From: Nanoarchaeales archaeon | GTDB lineage: Archaea; Nanobdellota; Nanobdellia; Woesearchaeales; UBA583 | Reading direction: 5' to 3' | Length of the DNA: 14,735 nt | NCBI GenBank assembly: GCA_013215525.1 | Contig: JABSQY010000039.1 | Span: forward strand, 1-14,735 | Shown: one piece after another, positions 1 to 7,006 of the stretch | Numbering within the stretch: position 1 is the first letter of the stretch | How the letters are laid out: each line of letters starts with the position of its first letter | Notes under the pieces: model-generated | Told to the model about the DNA's origin: nothing | Database searches by the model: none | Seen by the model: only the letters and a program-made list of their open reading frames with translations | Position numbers and translations under genes: made by a program

Positions 1-1284
1 GTTATATTTAATTGTACTAATTATTGTAATTTCTATTAGTTGTTTTATGAATTCATATATTTTATTTACTTGTTTATCTGAAACGTTTTGATATTTAATT
101 AATATTGAGATATTTTCACACATTATTGCTTTAATTGCTAAATCTAATGGTTTACGATACATTATAATTTCGTTTTGTGGTAATGTTTCAAGTGTTTTTT
201 GAAATCTTTTTTTTAAAAATTGATGTTTTAAAAATCCAATTTCTCCAGTATTGTCTTGTATATATATTTCCTCTATTTTTTTATTAGTTTTAGGAAATTC
301 TACTCCTGTTAATTCTTTAAAGTTTTTATAATTTTCAATGTTTATATAACTTTGATTAGAATGAACTTTCCATAATGGAATTTCGTATTCTCCGAAATTT
401 TGTGTTAGTTCTGTTTGAGTTAGATTTTTAATTGTTTTAATTATTTTACTTTTTGATTCACTTGTTATTTGCGCTAGATTTATTTTTTTGGTTAAATTTT
501 CTGTGTCGATTTTTATGTGGTATGTAGTTGACACATCTAGATAAGTTCTTTTTAGACTAACGATTTCTACTGGAACTAATTCTTTATTTTCAATAGTTTT
601 TATTGGTTTAATTATTTTTATTATTGTATTTTCATCAAATACATTTATACTTTTTTTATTTATTTCATCTATTATGAATTCATTTTTTATTTGCGGAATT
701 ATTGGAAGACTTAATTGTTTTGCAAGTTTGAAATGTGTACTCTTTAGTGTTGGTGTAAAGTTTTGAATCTCTTTTATGTGTTCTTGCGCCTCGTTTATAA
801 TATATGGATTAAATTGTTTTTTTGATAATATATATTTTTTAATATCTTGAACTTTTTTTGTTTGAGTAAATTCTAACTCAAATTTCAGACCAATTATTTC
901 TTTTGGAATAATTTGTTTTAATGTAATTTCTTCTATTAGTTCCTCGATTTGAAATATTTCTTTTACTTGTCTTGTTGTGATGTATGTGTTTGTGTCTTGT
1001 TTTAATCTAAATTCAAATAACTCTGTTACTGGGTTTAGTAGAATTGTGTAGCTGAGTAATTGATTAATTGGATAATCTAAAATTAAAAGGTTTTTTTTAT
1101 TTTCTAATTTGATTTTTGTAATTATTTGTTTTGTATTTAAATTTATTTTTTTAGTATTTTTGTTTAATATTCTTTTTCCATCTTTAAAATATTTTATTGA
1201 TGTTTTTTCAAAAATTAAATTATTTTCAATTGCTTTGTTAAGTAATTTTAAAACTAATTCTTGATTTGAATATGTGATTGACAT
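1..1284 (-). CDS. Large protein of unknown function, C-terminus cut by the window edge
   Basis: An uninterrupted reading frame of 428 codons starts at the ATG read from 1284 (MSITYSNQELVLKLL) and runs off the left edge without a stop, so the C-terminus is missing. I recognise no family. The visible part has no signal peptide and no membrane segment. It is rich in Lys, Ile, Asn and Thr, with alternating charged and aliphatic residues (for example residues 33-61 and 229-265) that suggest much beta structure, plus helical stretches near residues 1-22 and 369-425. A TATA-like stretch at 1298-1307 lies about 20 bases before the start, so it probably has its own promoter. The upstream gene, pilin-shaped and on the same strand, ends 98 bases away. 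That it is real coding sequence is well supported by length in an AT-rich genome; its function is unknown and cytosolic location is only an inference. Confidence 0.8.
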   Translation of the reverse strand, partial: MSITYSNQELVLKLLNKAIENNLIFEKTSIKYFKDGKRILNKNTKKINLNTKQIITKIKLENKKNLLILDYPINQLLSYTILLNPVTELFEFRLKQDTNTYITTRQVKEIFQIEELIEEITLKQIIPKEIIGLKFELEFTQTKKVQDIKKYILSKKQFNPYIINEAQEHIKEIQNFTPTLKSTHFKLAKQLSLPIIPQIKNEFIIDEINKKSINVFDENTIIKIIKPIKTIENKELVPVEIVSLKRTYLDVSTTYHIKIDTENLTKKINLAQITSESKSKIIKTIKNLTQTELTQNFGEYEIPLWKVHSNQSYINIENYKNFKELTGVEFPKTNKKIEEIYIQDNTGEIGFLKHQFLKKRFQKTLETLPQNEIIMYRKPLDLAIKAIMCENISILIKYQNVSDKQVNKIYEFIKQLIEITIISTIKYN

Positions 1285-1382
1285 TTTTTATTTTATTGTA
1301 TTTATACGTTTTTATTGTTTATTAATTATTATTTGTTAACTTTTATTTTCTTGTTTGTTTTTTTATTTTTCTTTTTTAATAC

Positions 1383-1727
1383 TTATGAGATTATGATTTG
1401 ATTATTATCATTTTTAACAATTTTAATGTTTGTTCCGATATATTTTTTTTCTCTAACTGTATTTCCAACATTTACTGATACTGTATTTTTGTCAGGATAA
1501 TTTTCAATTAAAATTTCTTTACTTTTTTCTATATCTAAACTAATTTGATAATTTTTATCTCCTTTGATACTTGAGATATATGAAATTTCATTTGCAAGAG
1601 TTTTTGCATGGACTGAGTCTGGGCTGTGTACATATAAAATTCCTGCTGAAATTACAAGTAATAATAAAACTGCGAGAGTCATTTCCCAAATTTCATAAAG
1701 TGTTGATGTTAATGCAACTGCTGCCAT
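1383..1727 (-). CDS. Small membrane-anchored protein, pilin-like in shape
   Basis: A 114-residue protein with one hydrophobic helix at about residues 17-34 (TLAVLLLLVISAGILYV), preceded by a short segment ending in Trp-Glu-Met. After the helix comes a soluble part with a helical start (AKTLANEISYISSIKG) and then alternating beta-like residues to the end. A Glu just before the hydrophobic run followed by an amphipathic helix is the outline of archaeal pilins and pseudopilins. I recall similar small proteins in DPANN genomes, but no canonical class III signal-peptide site is visible, so this is a resemblance in shape only. Expected location is the cytoplasmic membrane with the C-terminal part outside. 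Met16 is an alternative start that would remove the segment before the helix; Met1 is preferred as the longest frame with ordinary composition. The gene lies 98 bases upstream of the large unknown gene on the same strand and is divergent from pheS. Confidence 0.75.
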   Translation of the reverse strand: MAAVALTSTLYEIWEMTLAVLLLLVISAGILYVHSPDSVHAKTLANEISYISSIKGDKNYQISLDIEKSKEILIENYPDKNTVSVNVGNTVREKKYIGTNIKIVKNDNNQIIIS

Positions 1728-1820
1728 TTTAGATTATATTAATTTTAAAGATTTGTGTTTTATAGAATTAATTTTTATATTTAGGGAGTAAATGGTAATC
1801 TGGTGTTATTTTTTAGTATG

Positions 1821-2081
1821 TTTCTAAGCCTTTGTGAGAGAGTCCTCACAAAGTCAAGAAATACATTTTTTTTGATATTTCTAAGCCTTTGTGAGAGAGT
1901 CCTCACAAAGTCAAGAAATACATTTTTTTTTATATTTCTAAGCCTTTGTGAGAGAGTCCTCACAAAGTCAAGAAATACATTTTTTTTGATATTTCTAAGC
2001 CTTTGTGAGAGAGTCCTCACAAAGTCAAGAAATACATTTTTTTTGATATTTCTAAGCCTTTGTGAGAGAGTCCTCACAAAG
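1821..2081. repeat. 57-bp tandem repeat with two inverted repeats per unit
   Basis: Five copies of a 30-base core starting CTAAGC lie at exactly 57-base spacing (1824, 1881, 1938, 1995, 2052), joined by four near-identical 27-base linkers. The only difference I see is one G-to-T change in the second linker. Each core carries a perfect 9-bp inverted repeat, CTTTGTGAG / CTCACAAAG with a 6-base loop, at 1830-1853, 1887-1910, 1944-1967, 2001-2024 and 2058-2081. Each linker carries a second inverted repeat, AGAAATA / TATTTCT, around a T-rich loop. The linker with its flanks (TCAAG to CTAAGCCTTTG) matches single elements at 10939-10972 and 13345-13377. Because 57 is a multiple of three, reading frames stay open on both strands, but their 19-residue periodic products are artefacts. 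The array fills the divergent region between the pilin-like gene and pheS. Confidence 0.95.
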
Positions 2082-2083
2082 AC

Positions 2084-2097
2084 TTATATATATAAAT
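2084..2097 (+). promoter_or_regulatory. TATA box of the pheS operon
   Basis: An alternating TA stretch ending in AAAT is centred about 24 bases before the pheS ATG, the spacing expected for a leaderless archaeal transcript. The last array palindrome ends at 2081, so the BRE region just upstream of the TATA box lies inside that palindrome. Anything binding the palindrome could interfere with TFB/TBP; that part is inference. Confidence 0.7.
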
Positions 2098-2112
2098 TGT
2101 TTAATTATTTTT

Positions 2113-3678
2113 ATGATTGATTTAAAGAAAATTATATATTCTCTTCATCCTTTGGAGAGAAAAGTTTTACCTTTAGTACATTTAGGTAAAATCTCTGAAA
2201 TTTCACAAAAACTTGGGTTATCTGATACGGAAAGTACAACAGGAATTCAATTACTTGAACAAAAAGAATATGTTTCTGTTACAAAGTTTGATGTTAAAAA
2301 AATAGTTCTAGATAAGTTTGGGTTTGCGTTTGTTAAGGGTGATTTACCTGAGATTACATTTTTAAAAGAGTTATTGTCTGGGGAGAAAAAAATGTCTGAG
2401 TTGAAGCTTGATAAAAGTCTTGTTGGTTCTGCTCTTGGAATTTTAAAAAAGAATAATTTAATTTCTATTCGAAAAGAAGATGAACAAATTTTTTCTGCAA
2501 ATTCAGGTGCTCAAAAATTTGTTGATGATTTTGTAAATCCACTTTTAGTTTTTGAGAACGGTGTACTTGTTTCTGATTTGTCAGGAGATCTTGAAAAAAC
2601 ATATTTGGAGTTAAAAAGACGTTCTGGTTTTTTGAAAGAGAGTTCAGATAAGGGGTTTGATTTTTCTTTAACTGCGCTTGGGCAAAAAGTGTGTTATGAG
2701 ATTGAGAGTAAATATTCTGATTTGGAATTGTTTGAGAGTGTTGATTCTTCTATTTTAAAGAAAGGTGCTTTTGAGAATGTGGAGTTTAGGCATTATGATG
2801 TTGATGTGTCTGCTGGTTATGAAAATATTGGACGACATCATCCTATGATTGAAGCGAATTCTATTTTGTCTGATGTGTTTGTTGAGATGGGGTTTACTGA
2901 GATGGAAGGTCCTATGGTTGAGAGTGCTTTTTGGAATATGGATGTTATGTGGACTCCACAAGACCATCCTGCACGTGATGAACAAGATACTTTTTATTTG
3001 GAAGGGACTGCGAAAGTACCAGCAGAACTTGTTGAAAAAGTTCGTGTTATGCATGAGAAAGGTTTAAAAAAATCACACACTCCTGTAGGGGATTGGAGTA
3101 AAGATATTACTTCAAAAAGATTACTACGTACACAGTCAACTGCTACAACTTTTAGAATGCTTGCAAAGTTAGGTGAGAAATTAAAAAAAGGTGAGAATAT
3201 TGATGGAAAGTATTTTTATGTTGCTCATAATTTTCGTAATGAGGCAATTGATGCGACACATTTAGCTGAGTTTTTTCAAGGAGAAGGATTTATTGTTGGA
3301 GATAATTTATCTTTATCTCATTTGATGGGATTTATTAGAGAATATTATTTAAAGTTAGGAATTAATAAGATTAGATTTAAACCAACTTTTAATCCATATA
3401 CTGAACCGAGTATGGAAGCTCATTATTTTGATGAAAAAATGAATAAATGGTATGCATTAATTAATTCAGGAATTTTCAGACAAGAAACTTTAGTGCCTCT
3501 TGGTTTAGGCGGAAAAACTGTTCTTGCGTGGGGTATGGGTGCTAGCCGTGTTGCTACACTTCTTGCTGGTAAAGCTTCAATGAGAGATATTACTGGGACT
3601 ACTTGCGACTTTGATTGGTTAAAGAATAGACCAATGATGACTCGAAAGATTGTTTCAAGAACTGGGGGTAAGAATTAA
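2113..3678 (+). CDS. pheS: Phenylalanyl-tRNA synthetase alpha subunit, archaeal type
   Basis: Catalytic subunit of the (alpha-beta)2 class II synthetase that charges tRNA-Phe with phenylalanine in the cytosol. The 521 residues follow the archaeal/eukaryal layout: winged-helix tRNA-binding domains over about residues 1-200, then the class II core. Motif 1 region has GRHHP at 240-244. The family block around TPQDHPARDEQDTFYL is at 281-296. Motif 2 is FRNEAIDATHLAEFFQGEG at 374-392, and motif 3 holds GMGASR at 474-479. Start choice: an upstream in-frame ATG at 2062 would add 17 residues encoded by the last tandem repeat and the TATA region. The ATG at 2113 gives the family-like beginning MIDLKKIIYSLHPLERKVLPL and sits 24 bases after the TATA box. 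Followed by a 27-codon ORF, an unknown ORF and pheT, presumably on one transcript. Confidence 0.97.
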   Translation: MIDLKKIIYSLHPLERKVLPLVHLGKISEISQKLGLSDTESTTGIQLLEQKEYVSVTKFDVKKIVLDKFGFAFVKGDLPEITFLKELLSGEKKMSELKLDKSLVGSALGILKKNNLISIRKEDEQIFSANSGAQKFVDDFVNPLLVFENGVLVSDLSGDLEKTYLELKRRSGFLKESSDKGFDFSLTALGQKVCYEIESKYSDLELFESVDSSILKKGAFENVEFRHYDVDVSAGYENIGRHHPMIEANSILSDVFVEMGFTEMEGPMVESAFWNMDVMWTPQDHPARDEQDTFYLEGTAKVPAELVEKVRVMHEKGLKKSHTPVGDWSKDITSKRLLRTQSTATTFRMLAKLGEKLKKGENIDGKYFYVAHNFRNEAIDATHLAEFFQGEGFIVGDNLSLSHLMGFIREYYLKLGINKIRFKPTFNPYTEPSMEAHYFDEKMNKWYALINSGIFRQETLVPLGLGGKTVLAWGMGASRVATLLAGKASMRDITGTTCDFDWLKNRPMMTRKIVSRTGGKN

Positions 3679-3679
3679 A

Positions 3680-3763
3680 ATGCCTTATTTAAATAAAATT
3701 GGTGTTTTAGCTATTAAATGGGATTCGTTAAAATTTAGAAAATTTAATGAGGGAATTAATTAA
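3680..3763 (+). CDS. Possible 27-residue ORF or vestigial spacer between pheS and the next gene
   Basis: An ATG one base after the pheS stop opens a 27-codon frame (MPYLNKIGVLAIKWDSLKF...) that ends in TAA one base before the ATG at 3765. It ends in Gly-Ile-Asn-stop, while the ORF before pheT ends in Gly-Asn-Asn-stop, because both ends lie in the duplicated junction sequence. It could be a real micro-ORF coupling translation from pheS, or the remnant of an original spacer gene. I recognise no domain and cannot show that it is translated. Confidence 0.3.
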   Translation: MPYLNKIGVLAIKWDSLKFRKFNEGIN

Positions 3764-3774
3764 AATGGTTTACG
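3749..3774 (+). repeat. Copy 1 of a duplicated translation-start segment
   Basis: GAGGGAAT, a short A/T stretch, then TAAAATGGTTTACG. The same sequence recurs at 4156-4180 with only small differences inside the A/T stretch. It contains a purine-rich ribosome-binding candidate (GAGGG), the stop codon of the preceding frame and the ATG at 3765. In this copy it begins the unknown ORF between pheS and pheT. Confidence 0.85.
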
Positions 3775-4169
3775 GAGACATAACTGATGGAGACAAAAAA
3801 AGTATGATAGATAATAATCTTAATAATATTACTAGTTTGATAATATTAAAGTTTGGTTCATTAGTTGGAGATAGTGATGAAAAAATTTTGATTTTTTTAA
3901 AATGGGGAAATAATTTATCAAATATTGAAAATAATATTGAGTTATTAAATAATTTTATTAATGATAATAAAATTAGTGGATTGGAAATTGATTCAGAAAA
4001 TTATATTAAATTAAAATCATATTATGATTCAGTTTTTACTATTGATAGACAATTAGCTTTATATAATTCTAATATAGTGGATGTTACAGATGATGAAAAA
4101 TTAGAAAATTTTTCATTTAATATTAGAATTTTTCTAATTAAAATATTTGGACATAGAGGGAATAACTAA
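3765..4169 (+). CDS. Unknown ORF inserted between pheS and pheT
   Basis: The frame encodes 134 residues from the ATG at 3765, or 140 from an ATG at 3747. I prefer 3765 because GAGGG sits 11 bases before it and because this ATG is duplicated from the pheT start (both genes begin Met-Val-Tyr). I recognise no family. The protein is rich in Asn, Ile, Asp and Leu, appears mostly helical, and has no membrane segment, signal peptide or cysteine pattern. It ends one base before the pheT ATG, so translation of pheT may be coupled to it. Archaeal pheS and pheT are often adjacent with nothing between them, so an unrelated ORF here is unusual. It could be a young gene, a captured foreign fragment, or a fast-evolving PheRS-associated protein. 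Coding status is likely from its open frame and tight spacing, but not certain. Confidence 0.65.
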   Translation: MVYGDITDGDKKSMIDNNLNNITSLIILKFGSLVGDSDEKILIFLKWGNNLSNIENNIELLNNFINDNKISGLEIDSENYIKLKSYYDSVFTIDRQLALYNSNIVDVTDDEKLENFSFNIRIFLIKIFGHRGNN

Positions 4170-4180
4170 AATGGTTTACG
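4156..4180 (+). repeat. Copy 2 of the duplicated translation-start segment, at pheT
   Basis: Matches 3749-3774 and is offset from it by 407 bases. It supplies the ribosome-binding candidate GAGGG, the stop of the inserted ORF and the first codons of pheT (Met-Val-Tyr). The copies differ only in the A/T stretch between GAGGGAAT and TAAAATG. Confidence 0.85.
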
Positions 4181-5859
4181 TATATGCAAAACAAAGTAAA
4201 ATTAATGAGTATGTGGGAGAAACTTTAAGTGTTGAGGAGATTGATACAACACTTCAAGAAATGGGTATGGATATGAAAGGTATTTCAGATGATACAGATC
4301 CAGAATTAAAAGTTGAGATTACTGCTGAAAAAATGGATATGGTATCTGTTGTAGGGATTGGTCGTGCTATTAAATATTATCGCTCCCTTGCAAGTTCTTT
4401 ACCAAAATATTCAATTGCAAAATCCGTTAACAAAGTAATTGTTGAAAAATCTGTATCTAGTGTTCGACCTAAAACTGTGTGTGTGATTTTACGTGATGTG
4501 AATATGACAACTGAATTACTTGATGAGATGATTGAGATTCAAGAAAAAATCCATGATAGTTTTGGACGACATAGAAAAAAAGCATCTATTGGAATTTATC
4601 CTATGGATGATTTTAAATTTCCTGTTACTTTTAGAGCTGAGGCTCCTGAAGAAATTATTTTTCAACCACTTGATTCTGAAGTTGAAATGGATGCGAGTGA
4701 AATTTTAAAATCTTGTGATACTGGAAAAAAGTTTGCTCATTTACTTGAAGGTCATAAAAAATATCCTGTGTTTCGTGATGCTAACTCGCAAATTTTATCT
4801 TTGCCTCCTGTTATTAATTCAAATAAAACTGGACGCGTTGATTTACATCACAAAGATTTATTTATTGAAATTTCAGGTTTTAATTTAACTTATTTAGATA
4901 ATTTATTAAAAGTTTTAACAACTACATTTTTAGAGTTTGGATGTTCTGCTGAAGCTGTAAGTGTTGAGTATGAAGGAGGAGATACTTATGAATTAACTTT
5001 AGATAATTCAAAAGATGTTGTATCATTAGATTATATTAATAAATTAATTGGAATTAATGTGACAGCTGATGAGGTTAAAAAACTTGCATTAAAAGTTATG
5101 CTTGAAGTTGAGTCTGTTAATGGCGATGATATTACATTTTTAATTCCATCTTACAGATGTGATATTTGGCATGATTCAGATATTGCTGATGATATTGCAC
5201 GTGCGTACGGTTATAATAATATTGTACCTACTTTGCCAGAGATTGTAACAGTTGGTTCACGTCTTGAAGTCTCTGATTTTACAAAGAGATTAAGTGATAC
5301 ATTAGTTGGATTTGGGTTTATTGAGTTATATTCTTATATGTTAACTTCTATTAAAACTCAATTTAATAAAATTGGATTTAGTGAACCTGATAAAAAGTTT
5401 GAGAGATTACTTGATTCGGAAGATCAAGGTTTGAATATGTTACGTGTTCGAATTTTACCTGAAATTTTAGAGAGTTTATTAATTAATAGAAAAAATAAAT
5501 ATCCTCAATCTGTTTTTGAAAATGGGTTTACAATTCAAAAGAATGTGAAAAGTGAAACTGGCGCTGATAATGTTCGTCATTTATGTGCTGCAATTGCTGA
5601 CCCTAGGACTAATTATACAAAGATTAAAGGTGCACTTGATACATTTATGAAATTAAATAATATTGAGTTTGAGATTAAAGTTAATGATAAAATTCCATTT
5701 TTAATTCCAGGTCGTTCTGCTGAAATTATTGTTGATGGAAAATCTGTTGGGTTTATTGGTGAAGTTAGCCCTGAGGTTTTAGTGAACTTTGGATTACTTG
5801 TACCTGTTGTAGCGTTTGAACTTGTTATTGATGAGATTTATTCAATTATAAATAAATAA
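4171..5859 (+). CDS. pheT: Phenylalanyl-tRNA synthetase beta subunit, archaeal type
   Basis: Non-catalytic subunit partnering PheS; it binds tRNA and carries the editing region that hydrolyses misacylated Tyr-tRNA-Phe. Its 562 residues match the short archaeal/eukaryal form rather than the roughly 800-residue bacterial one. Order: B1-like N-terminus (about 1-75), B3/B4 editing domain (about 100-235, with YPVFRDANSQILSLPPVIN at 198-216), B5 (about 275-350, with SYRCDIWHDSDIADDIARAYGYNN), and the catalytic-like B6/B7 region to the end. The usual NRPD-like stretch near residue 54 reads EKMDMVSVVGIG, a deviation. The start at 4171 follows GAGGG and gives MVYVYAKQSKINEYVGETLSVEE, as expected for the family. 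An in-frame ATG at 4147 would add eight residues overlapping the previous gene and is less likely. The T-rich region after the stop probably terminates the operon. Confidence 0.96.
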   Translation: MVYVYAKQSKINEYVGETLSVEEIDTTLQEMGMDMKGISDDTDPELKVEITAEKMDMVSVVGIGRAIKYYRSLASSLPKYSIAKSVNKVIVEKSVSSVRPKTVCVILRDVNMTTELLDEMIEIQEKIHDSFGRHRKKASIGIYPMDDFKFPVTFRAEAPEEIIFQPLDSEVEMDASEILKSCDTGKKFAHLLEGHKKYPVFRDANSQILSLPPVINSNKTGRVDLHHKDLFIEISGFNLTYLDNLLKVLTTTFLEFGCSAEAVSVEYEGGDTYELTLDNSKDVVSLDYINKLIGINVTADEVKKLALKVMLEVESVNGDDITFLIPSYRCDIWHDSDIADDIARAYGYNNIVPTLPEIVTVGSRLEVSDFTKRLSDTLVGFGFIELYSYMLTSIKTQFNKIGFSEPDKKFERLLDSEDQGLNMLRVRILPEILESLLINRKNKYPQSVFENGFTIQKNVKSETGADNVRHLCAAIADPRTNYTKIKGALDTFMKLNNIEFEIKVNDKIPFLIPGRSAEIIVDGKSVGFIGEVSPEVLVNFGLLVPVVAFELVIDEIYSIINK

Positions 5860-5958
5860 TCTTTTTAGGTACATTTTTAATATTTATTTTCACTTATTTC
5901 TTATTTTTTATCCTTAATTCTCTTTTTTTATCCATATTATCCACTTTTTTGAAAACTT
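5860..5958 (+). terminator. T-rich termination region after pheT
   Basis: Several T runs follow the pheT stop, including runs of six and seven T near 5904-5909 and 5923-5929, without a strong GC stem. Archaeal RNA polymerase terminates at oligo-T tracts, so this is the likely end of the pheS-pheT transcript. The exact site cannot be chosen from sequence. Confidence 0.5.
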
Positions 5959-5969
5959 TTAACTTAATA

Positions 5970-5979
5970 TTTAAGTATA
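5970..5979 (+). promoter_or_regulatory. TATA box of the GGDEF gene
   Basis: TTTAAGTATA is centred about 25 bases before the ATG at 5999, matching a leaderless start. This spacing, together with the poor TTG codon at 5984, decides the start codon. Confidence 0.55.
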
Positions 5980-5998
5980 CTTTTTGATAGTCTATAAT

Positions 5999-6850
5999 AT
6001 GATTGATAAAAGTAATTCTTTAGGTTCTAAAAATTCAACATCTTTAGATTTAGTACATGATTTGGATTTACCTAATGAATTTGATTGGAGTCTTTTATCA
6101 TTTCTTAAAATTCCAAATTCCAAATTATCTTTAGATACCTCAGAACATAGTTTTAGGTTACCAATAGAACAAGTAACTGAATTAGTTAATGATATTATGA
6201 TTCCTGAGCAAAGAGTTGTTTTTAAGGATTTACTTGAACATAAATTATTTAACTCTCTTGCAAATCATCTTAATTCTGTTGATATTTTATCTAGGGATGA
6301 CCTTTTAAAATTTAGACGACGAGAGTATCTTGAAAATCATTTTAATTCTTTAATTTCTTCAAAAACACAATTTTCATATATTATGTTAGATTTAGATTCA
6401 TTTGGACTTATTAATAAAAAGTATGGACATCAAGTTGGAGATAGTGTTTTGAGGGATTTAGGGGATTTGATTCGTTTTGAATTAAGACAATCTGATGTTG
6501 CTTACAGGTATGGAGGTGAGGAGATAGGAATTATCTTACCGGAAACTTCTCTAGAATCTGGACTTTATGTTGCTGAGAAATTAAGAACTTCAATTGAAAA
6601 TAATTTGGTTATTGGGTTTGATAAAGATGTAGGAATAGATAATCCAACTTTAGATATTATGACTACTTATAATTTTAAAGATAGTTTGAGACAAGCTGTT
6701 TGTATTGATGCTAGTATTACTGCATCATTTGGAATTACTGAATATTGTGGTGGTGATGTTTCTATGGCATCAATTGTTAAACATGCCGATTTTGCTATGC
6801 TTAATGCCAAAAAAGCAGGAAAGAATAGAGTTTGTGTTGCCGTAGAATAA
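5999..6850 (+). CDS. GGDEF-domain protein, predicted diguanylate cyclase
   Basis: A predicted enzyme joining two GTP into cyclic di-GMP. The 283 residues comprise an N-terminal region of about 100 residues with no recognised sensor domain and no membrane segment, then a GGDEF domain. Visible features are the metal-binding LDLDSFGLINKKYGHQVGD block (130-148, Asp131 and Asp133), the signature loop RYGGEEI (170-176; Glu in the third position is standard, Ile in the last is a mild deviation), and an inhibitory-site motif RxxD (RQSD, 163-166) five residues before the loop. About 40 residues separating that core from ITASFGITEY (240-249) are longer than usual and look like an insertion. The domain ends typically with HADFAMLNAKKAGKNRV. 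No EAL or HD-GYP phosphodiesterase is visible in the window. A longer form from TTG at 5984 is less likely. GGDEF proteins are rare in archaea, so transfer from bacteria is plausible. Confidence 0.9.
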   Translation: MIDKSNSLGSKNSTSLDLVHDLDLPNEFDWSLLSFLKIPNSKLSLDTSEHSFRLPIEQVTELVNDIMIPEQRVVFKDLLEHKLFNSLANHLNSVDILSRDDLLKFRRREYLENHFNSLISSKTQFSYIMLDLDSFGLINKKYGHQVGDSVLRDLGDLIRFELRQSDVAYRYGGEEIGIILPETSLESGLYVAEKLRTSIENNLVIGFDKDVGIDNPTLDIMTTYNFKDSLRQAVCIDASITASFGITEYCGGDVSMASIVKHADFAMLNAKKAGKNRVCVAVE

Positions 6851-6860
6851 TTTATTTTTA

Positions 6861-6867
6861 TTTTTTT
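6861..6867 (+). terminator. Oligo-T terminator candidate after the GGDEF gene
   Basis: Seven consecutive T residues begin eleven bases after the stop codon, within a T-rich stretch. This fits oligo-T termination in archaea; no stem is needed or seen. Confidence 0.4.
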
Positions 6868-6900
6868 AACAAAACTTTATAAACTGAAATAAATAATTAT

Positions 6901-6909
6901 TATTATAAG
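6901..6909 (+). promoter_or_regulatory. TATA box of the tRNA-Phe gene
   Basis: TATTATAAG is centred about 29 bases before the first base of the mature tRNA. This would place transcription start a few bases upstream of the tRNA, leaving a very short 5' leader for RNase P. Confidence 0.5.
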
Positions 6910-6933
6910 ATAAGCATTTATGCGATTACTTAT

Positions 6934-7006
6934 GAGGACTTAGCTCAGTTGGTAGAGCACTGCCCTGAAGAGGCAGGGGTCCGGGGTTCAAGTCCCTGAG
7001 TTCTCA
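6934..7006 (+). tRNA. tRNA-Phe (anticodon GAA)
   Basis: A 73-base cloverleaf. The acceptor GAGGACT pairs with AGTTCTC with one G-U pair. The D arm is GCTC / GAGC. The anticodon stem CTGCC / GGCAG encloses loop CTGAAGA, giving anticodon GAA at 6967-6969. The variable loop has five bases, and the T arm is CGGGG / CCCTG around TTCAAGT. The discriminator base is A, as in tRNA-Phe, and CCA is not encoded, so it must be added afterwards. No intron is present. A run of five T follows the gene. Its substrate partners, PheS and PheT, are encoded just upstream. The isotype is clear from the anticodon and the typical Phe anticodon loop. Confidence 0.95.

Noticed and set aside
1821..2081. CRISPR array
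   Set aside because: The 30-base repeats are regularly spaced like a CRISPR, but the segments between them are nearly identical rather than unique spacers, and no cas gene is near. It is a tandem repeat.
2062..2112. A 17-residue N-terminal extension of PheS
   Set aside because: It would be encoded by the last repeat unit and the TATA box, and family members begin at the MIDLKK-like position, so the ATG at 2113 is preferred.
1781..2120. Proteins with a 19-residue repeat on both strands of the array
   Set aside because: The 57-base period is a multiple of three, so frames stay open automatically on both strands. No start signal, no conserved domain and low-complexity products point to artefacts.
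2755..3067. Open frames on either strand inside pheS, and similar shadows within the GH15-like, HIT, oxygenase, membrane-protein and trmB genes
   Set aside because: They overlap well-supported genes in other frames and their products have no recognisable domains.
5984..5998. Upstream TTG start for the GGDEF protein
   Set aside because: It adds five residues with no family support and lies only about 10 bases from the TATA box centre, too close for the expected transcription start.
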